Made by a program: the position numbers and the translations under genes | NCBI RefSeq assembly: GCF_000003815.2 | Contig: NC_049994.1 | Span: 8,614,579 to 8,678,578, forward strand | Length of the DNA stretch: 64,000 nt | Source: Branchiostoma floridae | Lineage: Eukaryota; Chordata; Leptocardii; Amphioxiformes; Branchiostomatidae | Direction: 5' to 3' | Part shown: positions 10,686 through 22,034 of the stretch, one piece after another | Numbering within the stretch: position 1 is the first letter of the stretch | Layout of the letters: each line of letters starts with the position of its first letter | The notes under the pieces: generated by a model | The model's input: the letters and a program-made list of their open reading frames with translations, nothing else | Databases searched by the model: none | What the model was told of the DNA's origin: nothing

Positions 10686-13600
10686 GAGTTGTTACTGTCT
10701 CTACAAGAAAACCTTGCTGAACATGGCGTGTAGTGTACTTCTGACAGACGGTGTTATATAACCCAGTCCATGCTCCTCTGTGTACTCTATAGTTGTCGGC
10801 ACCCTCACACGGCCTGTCATTGTCACAGAACCCTTCATTATCCTCCATTACACATTTGTTCTCTGTCACGTCCTATAAACACGTCTTTCCTCGCAGTTCG
10901 GGGGCAACTTTTCGGATCTACAGGGAATAGTTGTTGCTTGGTTACTAGGGGGTCGGTGCGACCGCTAACGCCATGCACAATCGAAAGCTTTTCGAAAGTC
11001 TACAAAACATGCAAAAAGACGTTTATAGGCGTTAGATGACAAAGAAGTTTTTTTTTCTCTAAAGCCCGCCTGGTTTGGTAAGATGAGCTTGTTTTCATTT
11101 AGCTCAACGAATTTCATAGCTACGGACCATCTTTGTTTTAAGTTTTGTCTGTTTTGATGTCTTTTGAATTATGCTTTCGTATTCCAATTATAGAATCAAG
11201 GGTTACACAAGCACAACTTTGCTCAGCTGTAGTGAAAAGATTCAAAGCTATAGAATATTTACAACTATTAAATAATTTGTTATGAGTAGTGTGCTTTTTT
11301 ATATTGACATTACATCTTTCTAAAACACTTTATTCTTAATACACATTTGAGTTAAGTGGGTTAGAATATGTTCTACTTAAACAAGAGTTTCAAACCTTAG
11401 AGTCAATGTAATGCAAATATTTGTTTGTATTCCTTGGCATACATCTAACAACTTCCATCTTTATTCTTATAATATAGTGTAAATTCAACTGTATTGCATA
11501 TAATTTTGTCTTGTGTACAGTATTCTTATGGCGTATCATACGTATATCGAAATATATTGTAGGAAAAAATACATATTTAATGGTTTATGTTGTGTATATG
11601 TCAGTATCTTTCTCGATAATGAATCAAACAAAAACGAAAAATTGGAGTGCAAAGTTATAAGTTATAAGTTGTAACATCCAGCATAAACTTATCTTAATGG
11701 AAACCTAAAGAAATTACCTCCATAAAGCATAACTTTAAGAAAAACGTCTTACACAAAATGTTGCTTCTATAATGGAGTGTGTTTTATTTGTTACTACACT
11801 GTTTGTGAGTGTGTTTTATTTGTTACTACACTGTAGACAGTTTGTTACACTGTTTGTAAATATTAGCCAACATTTTTACACACTAGTTAAATCGTACGCT
11901 CTATTTTCTACGGAAATGGACGAGTCTTGCCGAAGTGCGCCCGAGGGTGTTTCGGGAGGTAAGACCGAATAAAGCGCTTCGGAAGGATGAAAGAAAACCG
12001 CAGACGGTGTGGCACCGCACCGAGCCCTGTATACAACAGGGGATCACCTCTAATTCATTTGTACCTATTGGGTGTCATTCTCTCCAAAGGAGACCTATAA
12101 TTAGCGTGATTCACTTTCAAAGGGCTCCCCGAGGGGGTAATTAATTAATCTAAGCACTTGAGCTACTAGTTAGCTCTGGAGAAGTGATTACAACTAGTGA
12201 CTGGTAAATTATGCGGAAGTAATATGTCGAGTTGGTTTGACGTATAAGTGGGGATCGTTGGTCTGGTATAATGCAAAAAGACAACTGAATTCTTAAATCA
12301 GAAATCAGACAAGCAGAAGAAGACATATAATGCGATGATATGTTGATAGCTGTGCCCATATAATAATAAAGTGTGCCTAGTTTGAAGTTGTCATAGAATA
12401 TCTAGAAGTCAAGAATGATTGTGTTTATATACTGGCTCTATACAGATGTACTTTATGGACATAATGTATACTTTGATGCAGTAAAAACTATGTCCTTCAG
12501 TACCACTGCAATCACAGTACAGTGTTGAGAAATAACGTACGATGACCCTTTCCTTACTTTAAGAACTATTGCTTCTTATTTTACTTCTCTTTTCTTGTCT
12601 TTTCCTCCCTCGTTTCTTCTTCAACTTCTCGTGCACGGTTCGCTATCGATCATAACAAGGAGAATATATACATGGTTTCCACACATCTTTCAACCAAATC
12701 CAGACGAATGTTCCAAAGCAATAGGCCATGCATGAGGCTAAAATTGGGGATTTGTACTGTCCATTGTAGGCCTTGCGTGTGATGACCCCCTCCATACCTC
12801 ACCCCCGGTGTGAATAGACCCGGATTACCCTTTCTTAGCCCAATTCTTTCGCCCCATTAGAAGAAGGGATTTGAAGGAAAAGTCAGGAAAAATGAGGCAA
12901 AGAGCCAAGGAATGCGGTACCAGCCAGACGGTTTTCCTTTTGTTCGGGATGACTTAAGGGGGGAAGTAAATAAAAACACTTTAAGAACGCTTAAGAACGC
13001 TAATTAGGTGGACATTATAGACCTAACGCAAAGAGCCACTCAAACCAAAATACATTGATTCTTGTTGATGATGTTCCTACGTACCCAAGATCTAGATATG
13101 ATAGAAAATTCCAAACCCTGGAAGGCTTATCACTTGGGTTATCTCCTTTCCGTAGTGTGAATCTGCAAACTCATACCCCGTAATAGAAAAGGTAGTATTG
13201 GTTACAGGAACACAGTTTTGACATACGCCAAATAATAGTTACTCGAGCAACTGGATATGACACTTTTTACTCGGATGTTTCGTCATTGAATCTTATTACC
13301 TGGATGTCTAAACTTAGCTATAGTTAGGAATAGGTCATAGTTTTGGTTAGATACGTTTCAGTCTCTAACAAAAAGACAGTGGATTCTGTCTGTAACGTCT
13401 GACCATTTATGTAGAGTTACATGTAGCTATCTATCTCATTCTTTTAGCTCAAAAAATTATTTCTCATGAAAAGCGTGATAACTACAAAACATGTGATAGC
13501 GATAAGTAGAAACTTTGTCTCATATTTTCGCCAACAAGGATTCTCTTCTGATTCAGGATTCTTCTATTGGAGAATTAATGTAATAGCACCCACTTTATCA

Positions 13601-13765
13601 CACTCATCCAATTGTTAAAGTAACTTTTATTGTGTACCTTATTACCTGGATATCAATATAGTCACAGGACCAGTCTGCACGCGCAGTATTTCTCGCAACT
13701 GATTAATTTTCATCATACAATTTTTATCATGCAAGCTATAAGGCGGTATTTAGCAGGTTCATTTC

Positions 13766-13801
13766 GTTGCTAAGCAACAACGGGTGTACCCAAAATGGCG
13801 G
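13766..13801. promoter_or_regulatory. RFX-type X-box palindrome followed by a YY1-like site
   Basis: GTTGCTAAGCAAC at 13766-13778 is a perfect palindrome of the RFX X-box type. AAAATGGCGG at 13792-13801 resembles a YY1 site. A similar pair occurs at 27866-27893 in an intron of the second Nedx-like gene. The factor assignments are motif inference. Confidence 0.4.
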
Positions 13802-14170
13802 CTGGGTCAAATGGTCTTTAGAAAGCGTCTGCGTGAAAATTTTCCTAACATTCGATGCGACAACCAATGGCAACATTATCGAATTACAGCTGTCATTTTT
13901 ACGCAAATAATGTGTTTGCAGAAAAAAATGACAGAGAATGAAATGATCTGAAGACATATGATACATTATAAAGTATTACACCAAAACCGTAACTGCATTT
14001 ACTGTTGTGCAAAACATATTGCACTCAAAATATAGTTGTACAGTACTTGACGTCACATACTCATTTATGCCAAACAGACTCGTGTTACGTAATGATAGAA
14101 AGCTAATCTTTCAAGTGGAAAATAGTAAGTGAGGGAGATGGACGCAAAGGGAGAGAAAACATAAAAAGAC

Positions 14171-14296
14171 AACTACTACTACTACTAGTAGTAGAAGTAG
14201 TACTGCTACTATTACTACTACTACTATTACTACTACCGATACTAGTACTACTACTACTACTTCTACTACTACTACGACTACTACTATTACTGTTAC
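14171..14296. repeat. ACT/AGT trinucleotide microsatellite
   Basis: An imperfect run of ACT units includes an internal switch to AGT, which makes a short self-complementary patch near 14186-14210. The Ser-rich minus-strand open frame across it is a repeat artefact. Confidence 0.9.
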
Positions 14297-14472
14297 TGCC
14301 AGTCAGTAAAAAAGACAAGGACTGAAAGAAACGGTACAATTCTTCTCGTTAAAGAAGTTAAAACCCGTTGAAACGATGCCTTTGTTCTAAGAAATAACAA
14401 AGCAAGAAATAAAGATAAAAAAGTTTGCTGTTTGTCGTTACCCCTGAAAAACCAAGTGCGGATTATCTTGCA

Positions 14473-15224
14473 ATACTGTAAATGCATTTAAGTTCGCGGG
14501 GATTTCATTTCGCGTTAGGCCACAGCAAGTAAATTTTATGGATGACATCCTCTGCAGACTGCAAAAATAGTGCGATAGGGCGAAAAAAAAACAAGATGGG
14601 TGAAAAAAAACAAGATGGCTACATTTTCAAAAATAGGCACCATAAAGTTGTGATGAATGTTGTAACAAGAATTAAAGGGACAAAACATGGTATCAGAGCC
14701 AACAAGGCATTCATTCCTGTATTCAAGACATGTACTGGTGCGGTAAAAGTGACACTAGTGTGGTAGACTGGCATCACCAACAAAGTTGGTAACCACACTC
14801 ATGGCTTCCATATTGGTGTCACTTTAACAACTATCCAATAAGTTTCATTTCTACAACTACAGTCCTGGGTACGTCGCAAGTGTCACTTCTACAAGTACAA
14901 GTACAACAATACAACATATTTGCTCATTTTGGTACTTTATCGTCATGTTTACCATCCCTTCAGAAGAAAAAAATTCTTGTTTTTTTTTCTGAAATCAGGC
15001 GAAAATTAATGCGCGCGCTGATGTCATCCATAAAATTTACTTGCTGTGGCCTTAGCAAGAAAGTGGGGTGTTTGCTGTGGTTTTAAGTTCGCGATAGCGC
15101 CAAAGACTGCAATTTCATACTATAATGGAAAAATGTTCGCGGTATTTTAAGTTCGCGGTGAAGTGGCCACCGCGAAAACCGCGAACATAAAACCACCCCG
15201 AACATTTCTTCATTCACAGTATTG
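14473..15224. mobile_element. Repeat element D, interrupted by a nested MITE
   Basis: The left end AATACTGTAAATGCATT and the right end TTCTTCATTCACAGTATT are imperfect inverted repeats. The arms share TTCGCGG-type motifs (TAAGTTCGCGG at left, ACCGCGAAC at right). Most of the interior is occupied by the Harbinger-like MITE at 14518-15051, inserted into the left part. Boundaries are approximate. Confidence 0.55.
14518..15051. mobile_element. Harbinger-like MITE family C, copy 1 (534 bp)
   Basis: The inverted ends read GGCCACAGCAAGTAAATTTT, continuing identically through ATGGATGACATC on the opposite strand from 15051. TTA flanks both sides (14515-14517 and 15052-15054), a 3-bp target duplication of the TWA type used by PIF/Harbinger transposons. 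There is no transposase. It sits inside repeat D. A second copy is at 24114-25002. Confidence 0.75.
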
Positions 15225-15911
15225 TTCCGCGATTTCACCACTGATGTCTCGTGTCTTTCCGGACTCGGTCCGTTAAAACGACTACCAAGGCCATTGCCTC
15301 AGCGATCATCAGACAAGCCATTACAACATAATCACACCCAATTATACATCGTAAAAACTCGTCCCAAACAGCTGTCCATCACTTTTCCCTCCCAGCGGTA
15401 GCGTTCTTGGGATGTCTGTCGGTTTTTCTTGCTGGGATTTTAAAGATTCAGGAGATGAATAGAAACGGGCGATTGTTTGAAAACAGTTCTTCCGCCGCCT
15501 CGGAGCGTTTCCAGAAGCGAAGGTTAGGCTTTGTGGGGGGACGGGTAATTGGCAAGTTTTCGATGGGCGTTTTTTTAACGACTAGAGTGGCGCCAATGCG
15601 ATTAGATCAAACACTATCCACAAGGATGTGCCCAAAACTGGTTCTATTGACACTCTCCTTCGACGTATAGGTGAAAATGTAAGGTTTCATTGAACAGTTT
15701 GAACACTTAATTCTCCTGAAAACTCAAACAAAAACAATACACCCTTAGCGCATAAGAGCACAATGTTAAGGCATGGCTTGGTCCATTATTATGTCTTTCT
15801 TCTATTGCTTTAGAAATTCAAAAGCTCCCTTCAATCATTAGTCAATATTTAAGTACTGTCGTACGACAACAATTTGTGGTCGCTGCTCATGATGTAAACA
15901 CTTTAAATGTC

Positions 15912-16440
15912 ACAGGAAACTGACAAACGTTTACAGCTTTGTCTTAAGATACGTCCATCAAGATGTGAAATGTTTTTCTTGTTCCACAAATTGTTGTGAC
16001 ACCCAATAAACAACGCTAGATTCTATCTGTCACTCTTACATTTCTCCAAGCCATGAGGCACAAGATTTCCTCAATACATTAACTTGTGAGGTACAATAAT
16101 TTGTGAGGTACAAATAATGAGATAATTTACTTTCTTTCTACCACTAGCTATAGGAAGCAATTTTGTCACACCTTGCGCTGTTTCTGTCACGTCAAAATAG
16201 TTTATGGAACAAGAAACACATCTTGATGAAAATCACCTATCTTGATGAAAATCCGTTAACCTTTGTCAGTTTACTTTTGAATGTACAAAACGCTATCACT
16301 TGGAAGCCATTTTGTCACAACAGGTATTGTGAGTGTCACAATTAATTAGTTGAACAAGAAAAAAAAATCACATATTGATGGACGTGTCTTGTTAAAAAGC
16401 TGTAAACGTTTGTCAGTTTATCTATCAATGTACAAAACGC
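15912..16440. repeat. Foldback repeat with inverted arms of about 100 bp
   Basis: The left arm (about 15912-16013) contains ACTGACAAACGTTTACAGC, CGTCCATCAA and TTCTTGTTC. The reverse complements of these, with mismatches, lie at about 16316-16420. Further degenerate copies of the CATCAAGATG and CTTGTTCCA segments lie between the arms. It is probably a non-autonomous DNA transposon; I could not define a target duplication. Confidence 0.55.
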
Positions 16441-18129
16441 CAAGGTATGTTATAAATGTTACTTTATTCCAAAAGTCCTTCTGTAAGGGTGAATGCAGCC
16501 AAAATACTTTTCCCTCTTGCAGTAGCCTTTCTCTTCGGGTGCCAGGGTAACGTTCGTTTACTTGTTTATTGGACTTTCCATATCGGCAGGGTGAGAAAAA
16601 AACAGGTGACGGGTCATCTCTACAAGTTGTCTCCCCGAAACAATCAAAATACACATTCAAGTATTAGTTCGATTACGAATTCAAAACTTTTGAATGAATC
16701 GAACCATCTTGAAATAACGAAGACATACACAAATGCCTATCGTAGAAGAAAACCTTGTTGAAAGGATAAAAGCGGAGGTGGAGATTTATAATGATTTATG
16801 ATGAGAAATTTGCCCCCCCTCCCCCTTTGAATTCCCAACCGACCAGATAAAAATCTACCTGTAGTCATCGTTGATCTCCGTATCCGTGATGGACAATCCT
16901 ACATCCGGCAGGTCCGATCAGTGTCGGACCGTCACTCCATTGTTATGTTGACGGGCGAAAATCCTTCCCTGCCCGAGGGCTGAGGTATCAATCCGCCTTG
17001 TCTCCTGCTCCCTGACCTGTTATCATAACTCAATACTCGGTGTTGTTGGGGCATTTACTAATGGGTCTTGCTTGAGTCGTCACCAAAGCCAGTTCACAAT
17101 TGCAAGCAGACCCACGAGAGTTCAGAGCCTACCAAAACAAAAATATATATTTCAAATCAGTTCTAAGAGAGAATGCCGAAGAATAAGGGGCAGGGAGGGG
17201 GGTGGAAAAAGATAAGGAAAATTGACAGGTGTTCCTTCAAAATCTGGTTAAACGGTGCTAAAAAGAACAGATGAAATTAAGATCTTAATGTTGTTTTCAT
17301 TATAGATTTATTTAGACATTATGATTATCTAATTGAGTATGAGTAAAACGTATCATGGTGCATGAAAACAAATGTTTAAATCTTGATGTTATCACAATGT
17401 TCAATCAGTACCAACCCGGCCGGATAGCCTTGTCTGGGCACCACTTATATGACTTCCACACGCCTAATTCTCCCTGCACGCTTCTCCGATTTGAGGTCAC
17501 AGCAACAAAACGACAATCGCAGCTATTATGAAAAACAAATAATACGTTTCGGTGCCATCAAAGGACTCCAGTCGCCCTCCCAAAACTCCACGGGAGTCGC
17601 CGGCTTACTTTTGTATAAACCTCGACTCAATAGAGATGATTTTAGAGTACCCTACTTATTGATTCTACTCTTGGTCGGTTCAATGCCTAAATGACTTTCT
17701 CATGAGCCGATGTATTGTCGACTTTACAGGGTCTAAGCCCTCCATTTTTGTCGGCGGAGATTCGGCAATCCTTGCCCGGGGACACTTCGGGTCGCGTCGG
17801 TGGATTTCGGAAGGGGAAATCGGTGGGAGCTCAGAGGAAAAAAATCCTAAGCACTTTTAATGAATGCTTTGTAAATACCATGACGTCGGGTCGGATGTGT
17901 GTGATCATAGAGTAAACGTTATCCGGCCACTTTTAGGTTTTGTCTTTACGGGCATGTTGCGTGCGGAGGACTACATGGACGTTAATGTGGTGAGACGTGT
18001 GCACAGGGGGAGGGTGCTGTGGTCAATCCCGGATTAGCCGTCTGCATGCGAGCCGAGATCGGTCGCGGCGTGTGTCAATCAAGCCGGCATTCCGACATCT
18101 ATGTGTTATAGACAAGTGTCAATTATTAC

Positions 18130-18660
18130 TGCTCCTCCCTCTTCTTTCCCATCCTACTACTATTACTACTACTACGCATACTACTACAGTACTACTGCAG
18201 CCATTCTCTTCCTACTACACAACAACAACTACTACTACGGCCATTGTCTTCCTACTACACAACTAACAACGACTACTACTAAGTATTACTCCAACAATCT
18301 CCACCACTACTACTTCTACTACACTCTTCGGCTACTACTCATACTACTATTACTGCTGATGTTGTTGCTACCTCAATTTAACTGCCACTACTAGCTACTA
18401 CTACTACTATCACTGCTACTACTACAGCTACTAATTCTATTGCTGCCAATGCTACTACTACAGCTACTTCCATTACTATTTCTAGAAAGGTCTTTCTACT
18501 ATCGCTACTGCTACTAAGCTACTGCTACAACTACTACTACTACTACTACTACTACTTCCACTACTACTACCAGTACTACTACTACTACTAGTACTACCAC
18601 TATAGCTACTACAACTTCTATTACTACTATTACTACTAATATGACTACAACTACTATTTT
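18130..18660. repeat. Imperfect TAC/ACT trinucleotide repeat tract
   Basis: About 530 bases are dominated by ACT/CTA units with interruptions; the purest part is around 18528-18600. Long open frames in both strands (Tyr-, Ser- or Val-rich) come from the repeat and are not genes. Confidence 0.9.
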
Positions 18661-19850
18661 CTTGTTCACGAAAAGGGTGGAACACAAAAACTTTCTTTTC
18701 GTGTTTAACCTAAAACGGAAGTTATTGCTATCGCAAGCAAACGTCTGTTTCAACGTTGTAGCTAATACTTTTCTTTCACTTTTACGCTGCACTGCAATAT
18801 GGTGTGGTTTAGATGGTGAGGTGGTAGATGATAAAATGGAAGGACCATGTAACTACAGCTGGTCCTGTACCTTCGATAGATAAGAATGTGGAATGTTAAC
18901 AACACTAAAATGCGCTGTACGTAGCTAAAGACAAGGCACTCCTAAGCAATGCTATAACCATAATAAGATAGGAATTCCAAATGTGACAATAGCCGCCTTC
19001 TTACGGCATTTGGAACTCTTCCGGACACTGTATAGTCCCTGAATGGCGCCCGCCCTTTAGTGAAGATGTTATCTTCCGAGGAAACGCCACGAAAAGCTAT
19101 AGCGTCCTGTCTTTTCTCACTACTTGATCCCACCGATTAGCGGGCAGCCTCCCCCAAGACTTAGGGGTTACTTCTGCTCCATTAGGACGGGCTTAAAATG
19201 GCGACCTTTCATCCAACGATTCGCGCGCATGCGCCGTGCCGTTCCCCCGAGGAACGCAGCACAACGTAGAATTGGCACCATCTTATGATCTAAAATGCAT
19301 TACATTTTATTTCAAGTCAGATTATATTTCTTTCCCTACAGCAAAAATAGTTTAGGGCTTCTAAAGAGTTCATTGTTGTTAGAATGCGGTTTTTATATTT
19401 TTCATGTTGTTCTGTTGTATGACAGCGCATGCGCATTAAGCAGGTTGTGTGCCCCCCATGATGAAGACATGATTGGGCGCCAGGGGAGATGATCTGGGAT
19501 AAGTCGCTCGCAGTCTCACAAACAACTGTTAGCCAAGAGCATCAGTAACAGGGCGATCATTGTTGTCTATACATAGTGGGCAAGGGTGGGTGTGCTACCC
19601 TACATCTGCACCGCATGGTCTGTTAAACCCCTTTTTTTCCACATATATAGGACGGTGCTCTCACTGCGCTCTCTCTGCGACCTCAAATTTTACAGATTGC
19701 TCAACGAGAATTGTATAGAAACGAATTTGTGTGTTTTGTTGTCTTTTCAATCACTCTTTTACATGCTGTATAATAATCAAAGGTTACACGTATCCTATTT
19801 AGGTCGCAATGAGAGCGCAGCGCGATCGCCGTTTAGTGAAAAGGGGGCCT

Positions 19851-20101
19851 AAAGGTATGATATCACTGCACTTGGGGCACCGGTGCGGCACTGCGGGGTT
19901 CGTTCACTGCGCCACTGTTGTGTTATTTTTGCCGATTTAGTATGATTTAGATATTACGTAATACGTAAATGTGTGACTTAGAAGACACGAAACGTAAGAA
20001 AATACAAAATACACAAAACGTAAGAAAATTCGTTCTTTATCTGCAAAATCCCTTGAGTAATCTTTCGAACCCCGCAGTGTCGCACCGGTGCCCCAAGTGC
20101 A
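19851..20101. mobile_element. MITE family A, copy 2 (right end merges into a purine-rich tract)
   Basis: The inverted arms CACTGCACTTGGGGCACCGG (left) and CCGGTGCCCCAAGTGCA (right) match the other family A copies. The outer right end is lost at 20101, where a long A/G-rich tract starts. The internal sequence (TTTTGCCGAT, GACTTAGAAGACA, TTCTTTATCT) also matches copy 1. Confidence 0.85.
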
Positions 20102-20290
20102 AAAAAAGAAGGAAGGAAAGAAAGAGAAAAGAGCAAAAAGACCCAAAGAAGAGAACGAAAGGAAAGGAAATGAAAAACATTGACTGAAAAGAATTTGTAG
20201 AGACAAGGAAAGATAGAAAATGAAAATAAAACAGAATAAAGGGAAGAAAATTATAGAAAGAAGATATCAAAGACAAGAAAGGGAACATAG
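20101..20290. repeat. Purine-rich (GAAA-type) low-complexity tract
   Basis: Almost uninterrupted A/G on the + strand for most of this stretch, with GGAAAGAAAG-like units, abutting the truncated end of a family A MITE. Frames over it are Lys/Arg/Glu-rich and not considered coding. Confidence 0.8.
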
Positions 20291-20613
20291 GGCACCGGGT
20301 GCTCAAGTCGCTAACATCTTTTTGTTAGTCATTCTTTTCAATATCCTTATCAATGTGAGATCTTTTCTTTATTTTCTATCTTTTCTATCTAAAGCTGTAG
20401 TGACCTCCAGACAACCTTAATCTTATCTTTTTCCGTTCCAAATCATATCAAGGAAGAAGAGTCTAAAACAAACGATTGTTGGACTCGTTCAAATTATGAT
20501 AAACTACTTAAAAGCAGTACATAATGCAAAGGTTACTGAAGAAACTGGATGTGAAAATTGTAAACGGTCAGACTTTGCAAAAACATCCACTTACCTTTCG
20601 CCAGTAACTAGGC

Positions 20614-21000
20614 GTGTGTACCGGTACAGAAAATTCAAGTACATGTATGGTCCAGGCCCAGGTCCGGAGCTGAACCTGGACTTAACCATATGTGAAAACT
20701 TGTAAATGGTCGATGCTCAAAACAATGATACATTCTGCAACGAAGGATTCTGTTTGGTGGAGTATCCGACGTTCATTGACGTTTTCAAATTCTATCCCAG
20801 TCATGTAAACAACACTAACTGTCTCTGTTTTAGACCAAGTCCAGCGGCCAACGGGCATTTTACTAGCCTGGGTACCATCCGGATAGTAATTCGCTCTGAC
20901 GTTTATTATACACTATATACAGTTGCTTTGCTGCAGATGCAAACATAAGAGCGAACTACTTCCCAGATGGCACCCTGGCTAGTATTTAACAGGAATCAAG
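20614..21000. repeat. Dispersed repeat family B, copy 1
   Basis: It opens with GTACCGGTACAGAAAATTCA and carries CTGAACCTGGAC and GCTCAAAACAATG. The same order is seen at about 24378-24690 and 37354-37680. It is interrupted by a 118-bp MITE at 20864-20981. The family type is not recognised. Confidence 0.65.
20864..20981. mobile_element. TAG...CTA MITE, 118 bp, long inverted ends
   Basis: The left end TAGCCTGGGTACCATCCGG and the reverse complement of the right end, TAGCCAGGGTGCCATCTGG, match over about 34 bases, continuing through TTCGCTCT. The flanking 9-mers GCATTTTAC (20855-20863) and GTATTTAAC (20982-20990) agree at 7 of 9 positions, consistent with an aged 9-bp target duplication. Confidence 0.75.
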
Positions 21001-21661
21001 CTAAAGGACTGTCATGCATTTCATCGTCAATCTTATAATTGTTTGATAGTGAATCATATTTATACATATAAACCATATACAGACATCTATGAATAGTACT
21101 ATTACACATTTCGTTCTTGGGTCCCACCTTAGTAGTGGTTCCTACGGGCGCCGCGTCTGCAGTCCCGGCACTGCCGCAGGGCGGCGCTCATCCGTCTTTT
21201 GATGTAGACCCCACAACCTCGCTGGCGGGCATGCATCCCGACCCGGCATTAGAAGTCCTAATTAATAAGGTCTTTTACATCAGCAAGCGACTATTGTGGC
21301 CCTATCAGGAACTGTTAGAATCAATTACAGGCTTCAAGGGCCTTTTTACTTTACTGTGAAGAATTTTGAAGATAGTTCGCAGCCGTCGGCGCCCTGGACT
21401 GAAAGAAGATCGGACGCGCGCCAAGCGACATTTGGTCCCCACTGACGAGCCCTTTGAAACTTCTTTTTGAAAGTTTGCCATCAAAGCAGCCAGCTTGTAG
21501 ACGTAAAAGAGCACCGTTTGGGCAGAACAGAGAGACGATATCCCGCCAGAAATTGACGAAAAACAACCCCGGAGATAGCAGATCAGAGTAAAGCGATCCC
21601 AAGGTGATATAAACAGGCGGATCTACCAGTGATAAGGAAACACTCCAGATCGCCAGACGAA

Positions 21662-22034
21662 ATGTCGGGGTCTGATAACCGAGAGGAGCAAGCGGGAGGC
21701 TCGGGGGGCTTACCGTCCGCCTCCCGGGAGAGCGTCGGGGCCAGGCCGTCGCCAAGGCACGGGCCTGCGAGCTTCTCCATCGACGCAATCTTATCCACAA
21801 ACTCCCGCACGTCGCCGCCTCAGCGTAGAAGTCCTCCTCGGGACATGCCCGTCAACGGGAAACATTCACCGGCAAGACCAGAATGTTCCTACGGGGCAAG
21901 GCTCGACACACGGGGAGAGGACAGTTCAGACTTACGGTCCGTTTCAGCTGAGGTTAGCTCGTCGACGGCAAGACCCAGCGCCTTTACACCCGTCTCCTCC
22001 ACCGACGACTCTTTCAACAACTTGCGAACAGAAG
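21662..22034 (+). CDS. Nedx-like copy 2, exon 1 (eh1 motif)
   Basis: ATG at 21662 opens 124 codons plus one base, ending at the donor GAAG|GTAATT. The exon is GC-rich relative to its surroundings, and the eh1 motif lies at residues 38-44. Joining to exon 2 yields ...[11 protein letters not shown] with an intact frame. A TATA-like GATATAAAC at about 21606 is a weak promoter candidate that would give a very short 5' leader. Confidence 0.88.

Larger units (their letters stand above)
7872..21661. other. Intergenic region between the two Nedx-like genes
   Basis: I see no gene here that I can support. The region contains repeats (listed separately) and several GC-richer, repeat-poor patches that could be regulatory: around 8200-8410, 11930-12145 (with TAATTAGC and TAATTAATTAAT homeodomain-type cores), 12770-13000, 16840-17110, 17690-18110 and 18950-19260. 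The last holds a CGCGCATGCGCC NRF1-like site near 19220. The regulatory reading is inference from composition and motifs only. Confidence 0.5.

Noticed and set aside
14103-18792. Ser-, Tyr- and Val-rich frames on both strands
   Set aside because: Produced by ACT/TAC trinucleotide repeats.
19195-19440. Promoter of an unseen gene (NRF1-like and YY1-like sites)
   Set aside because: No downstream exon or start frame could be supported; left as a possible regulatory patch only.
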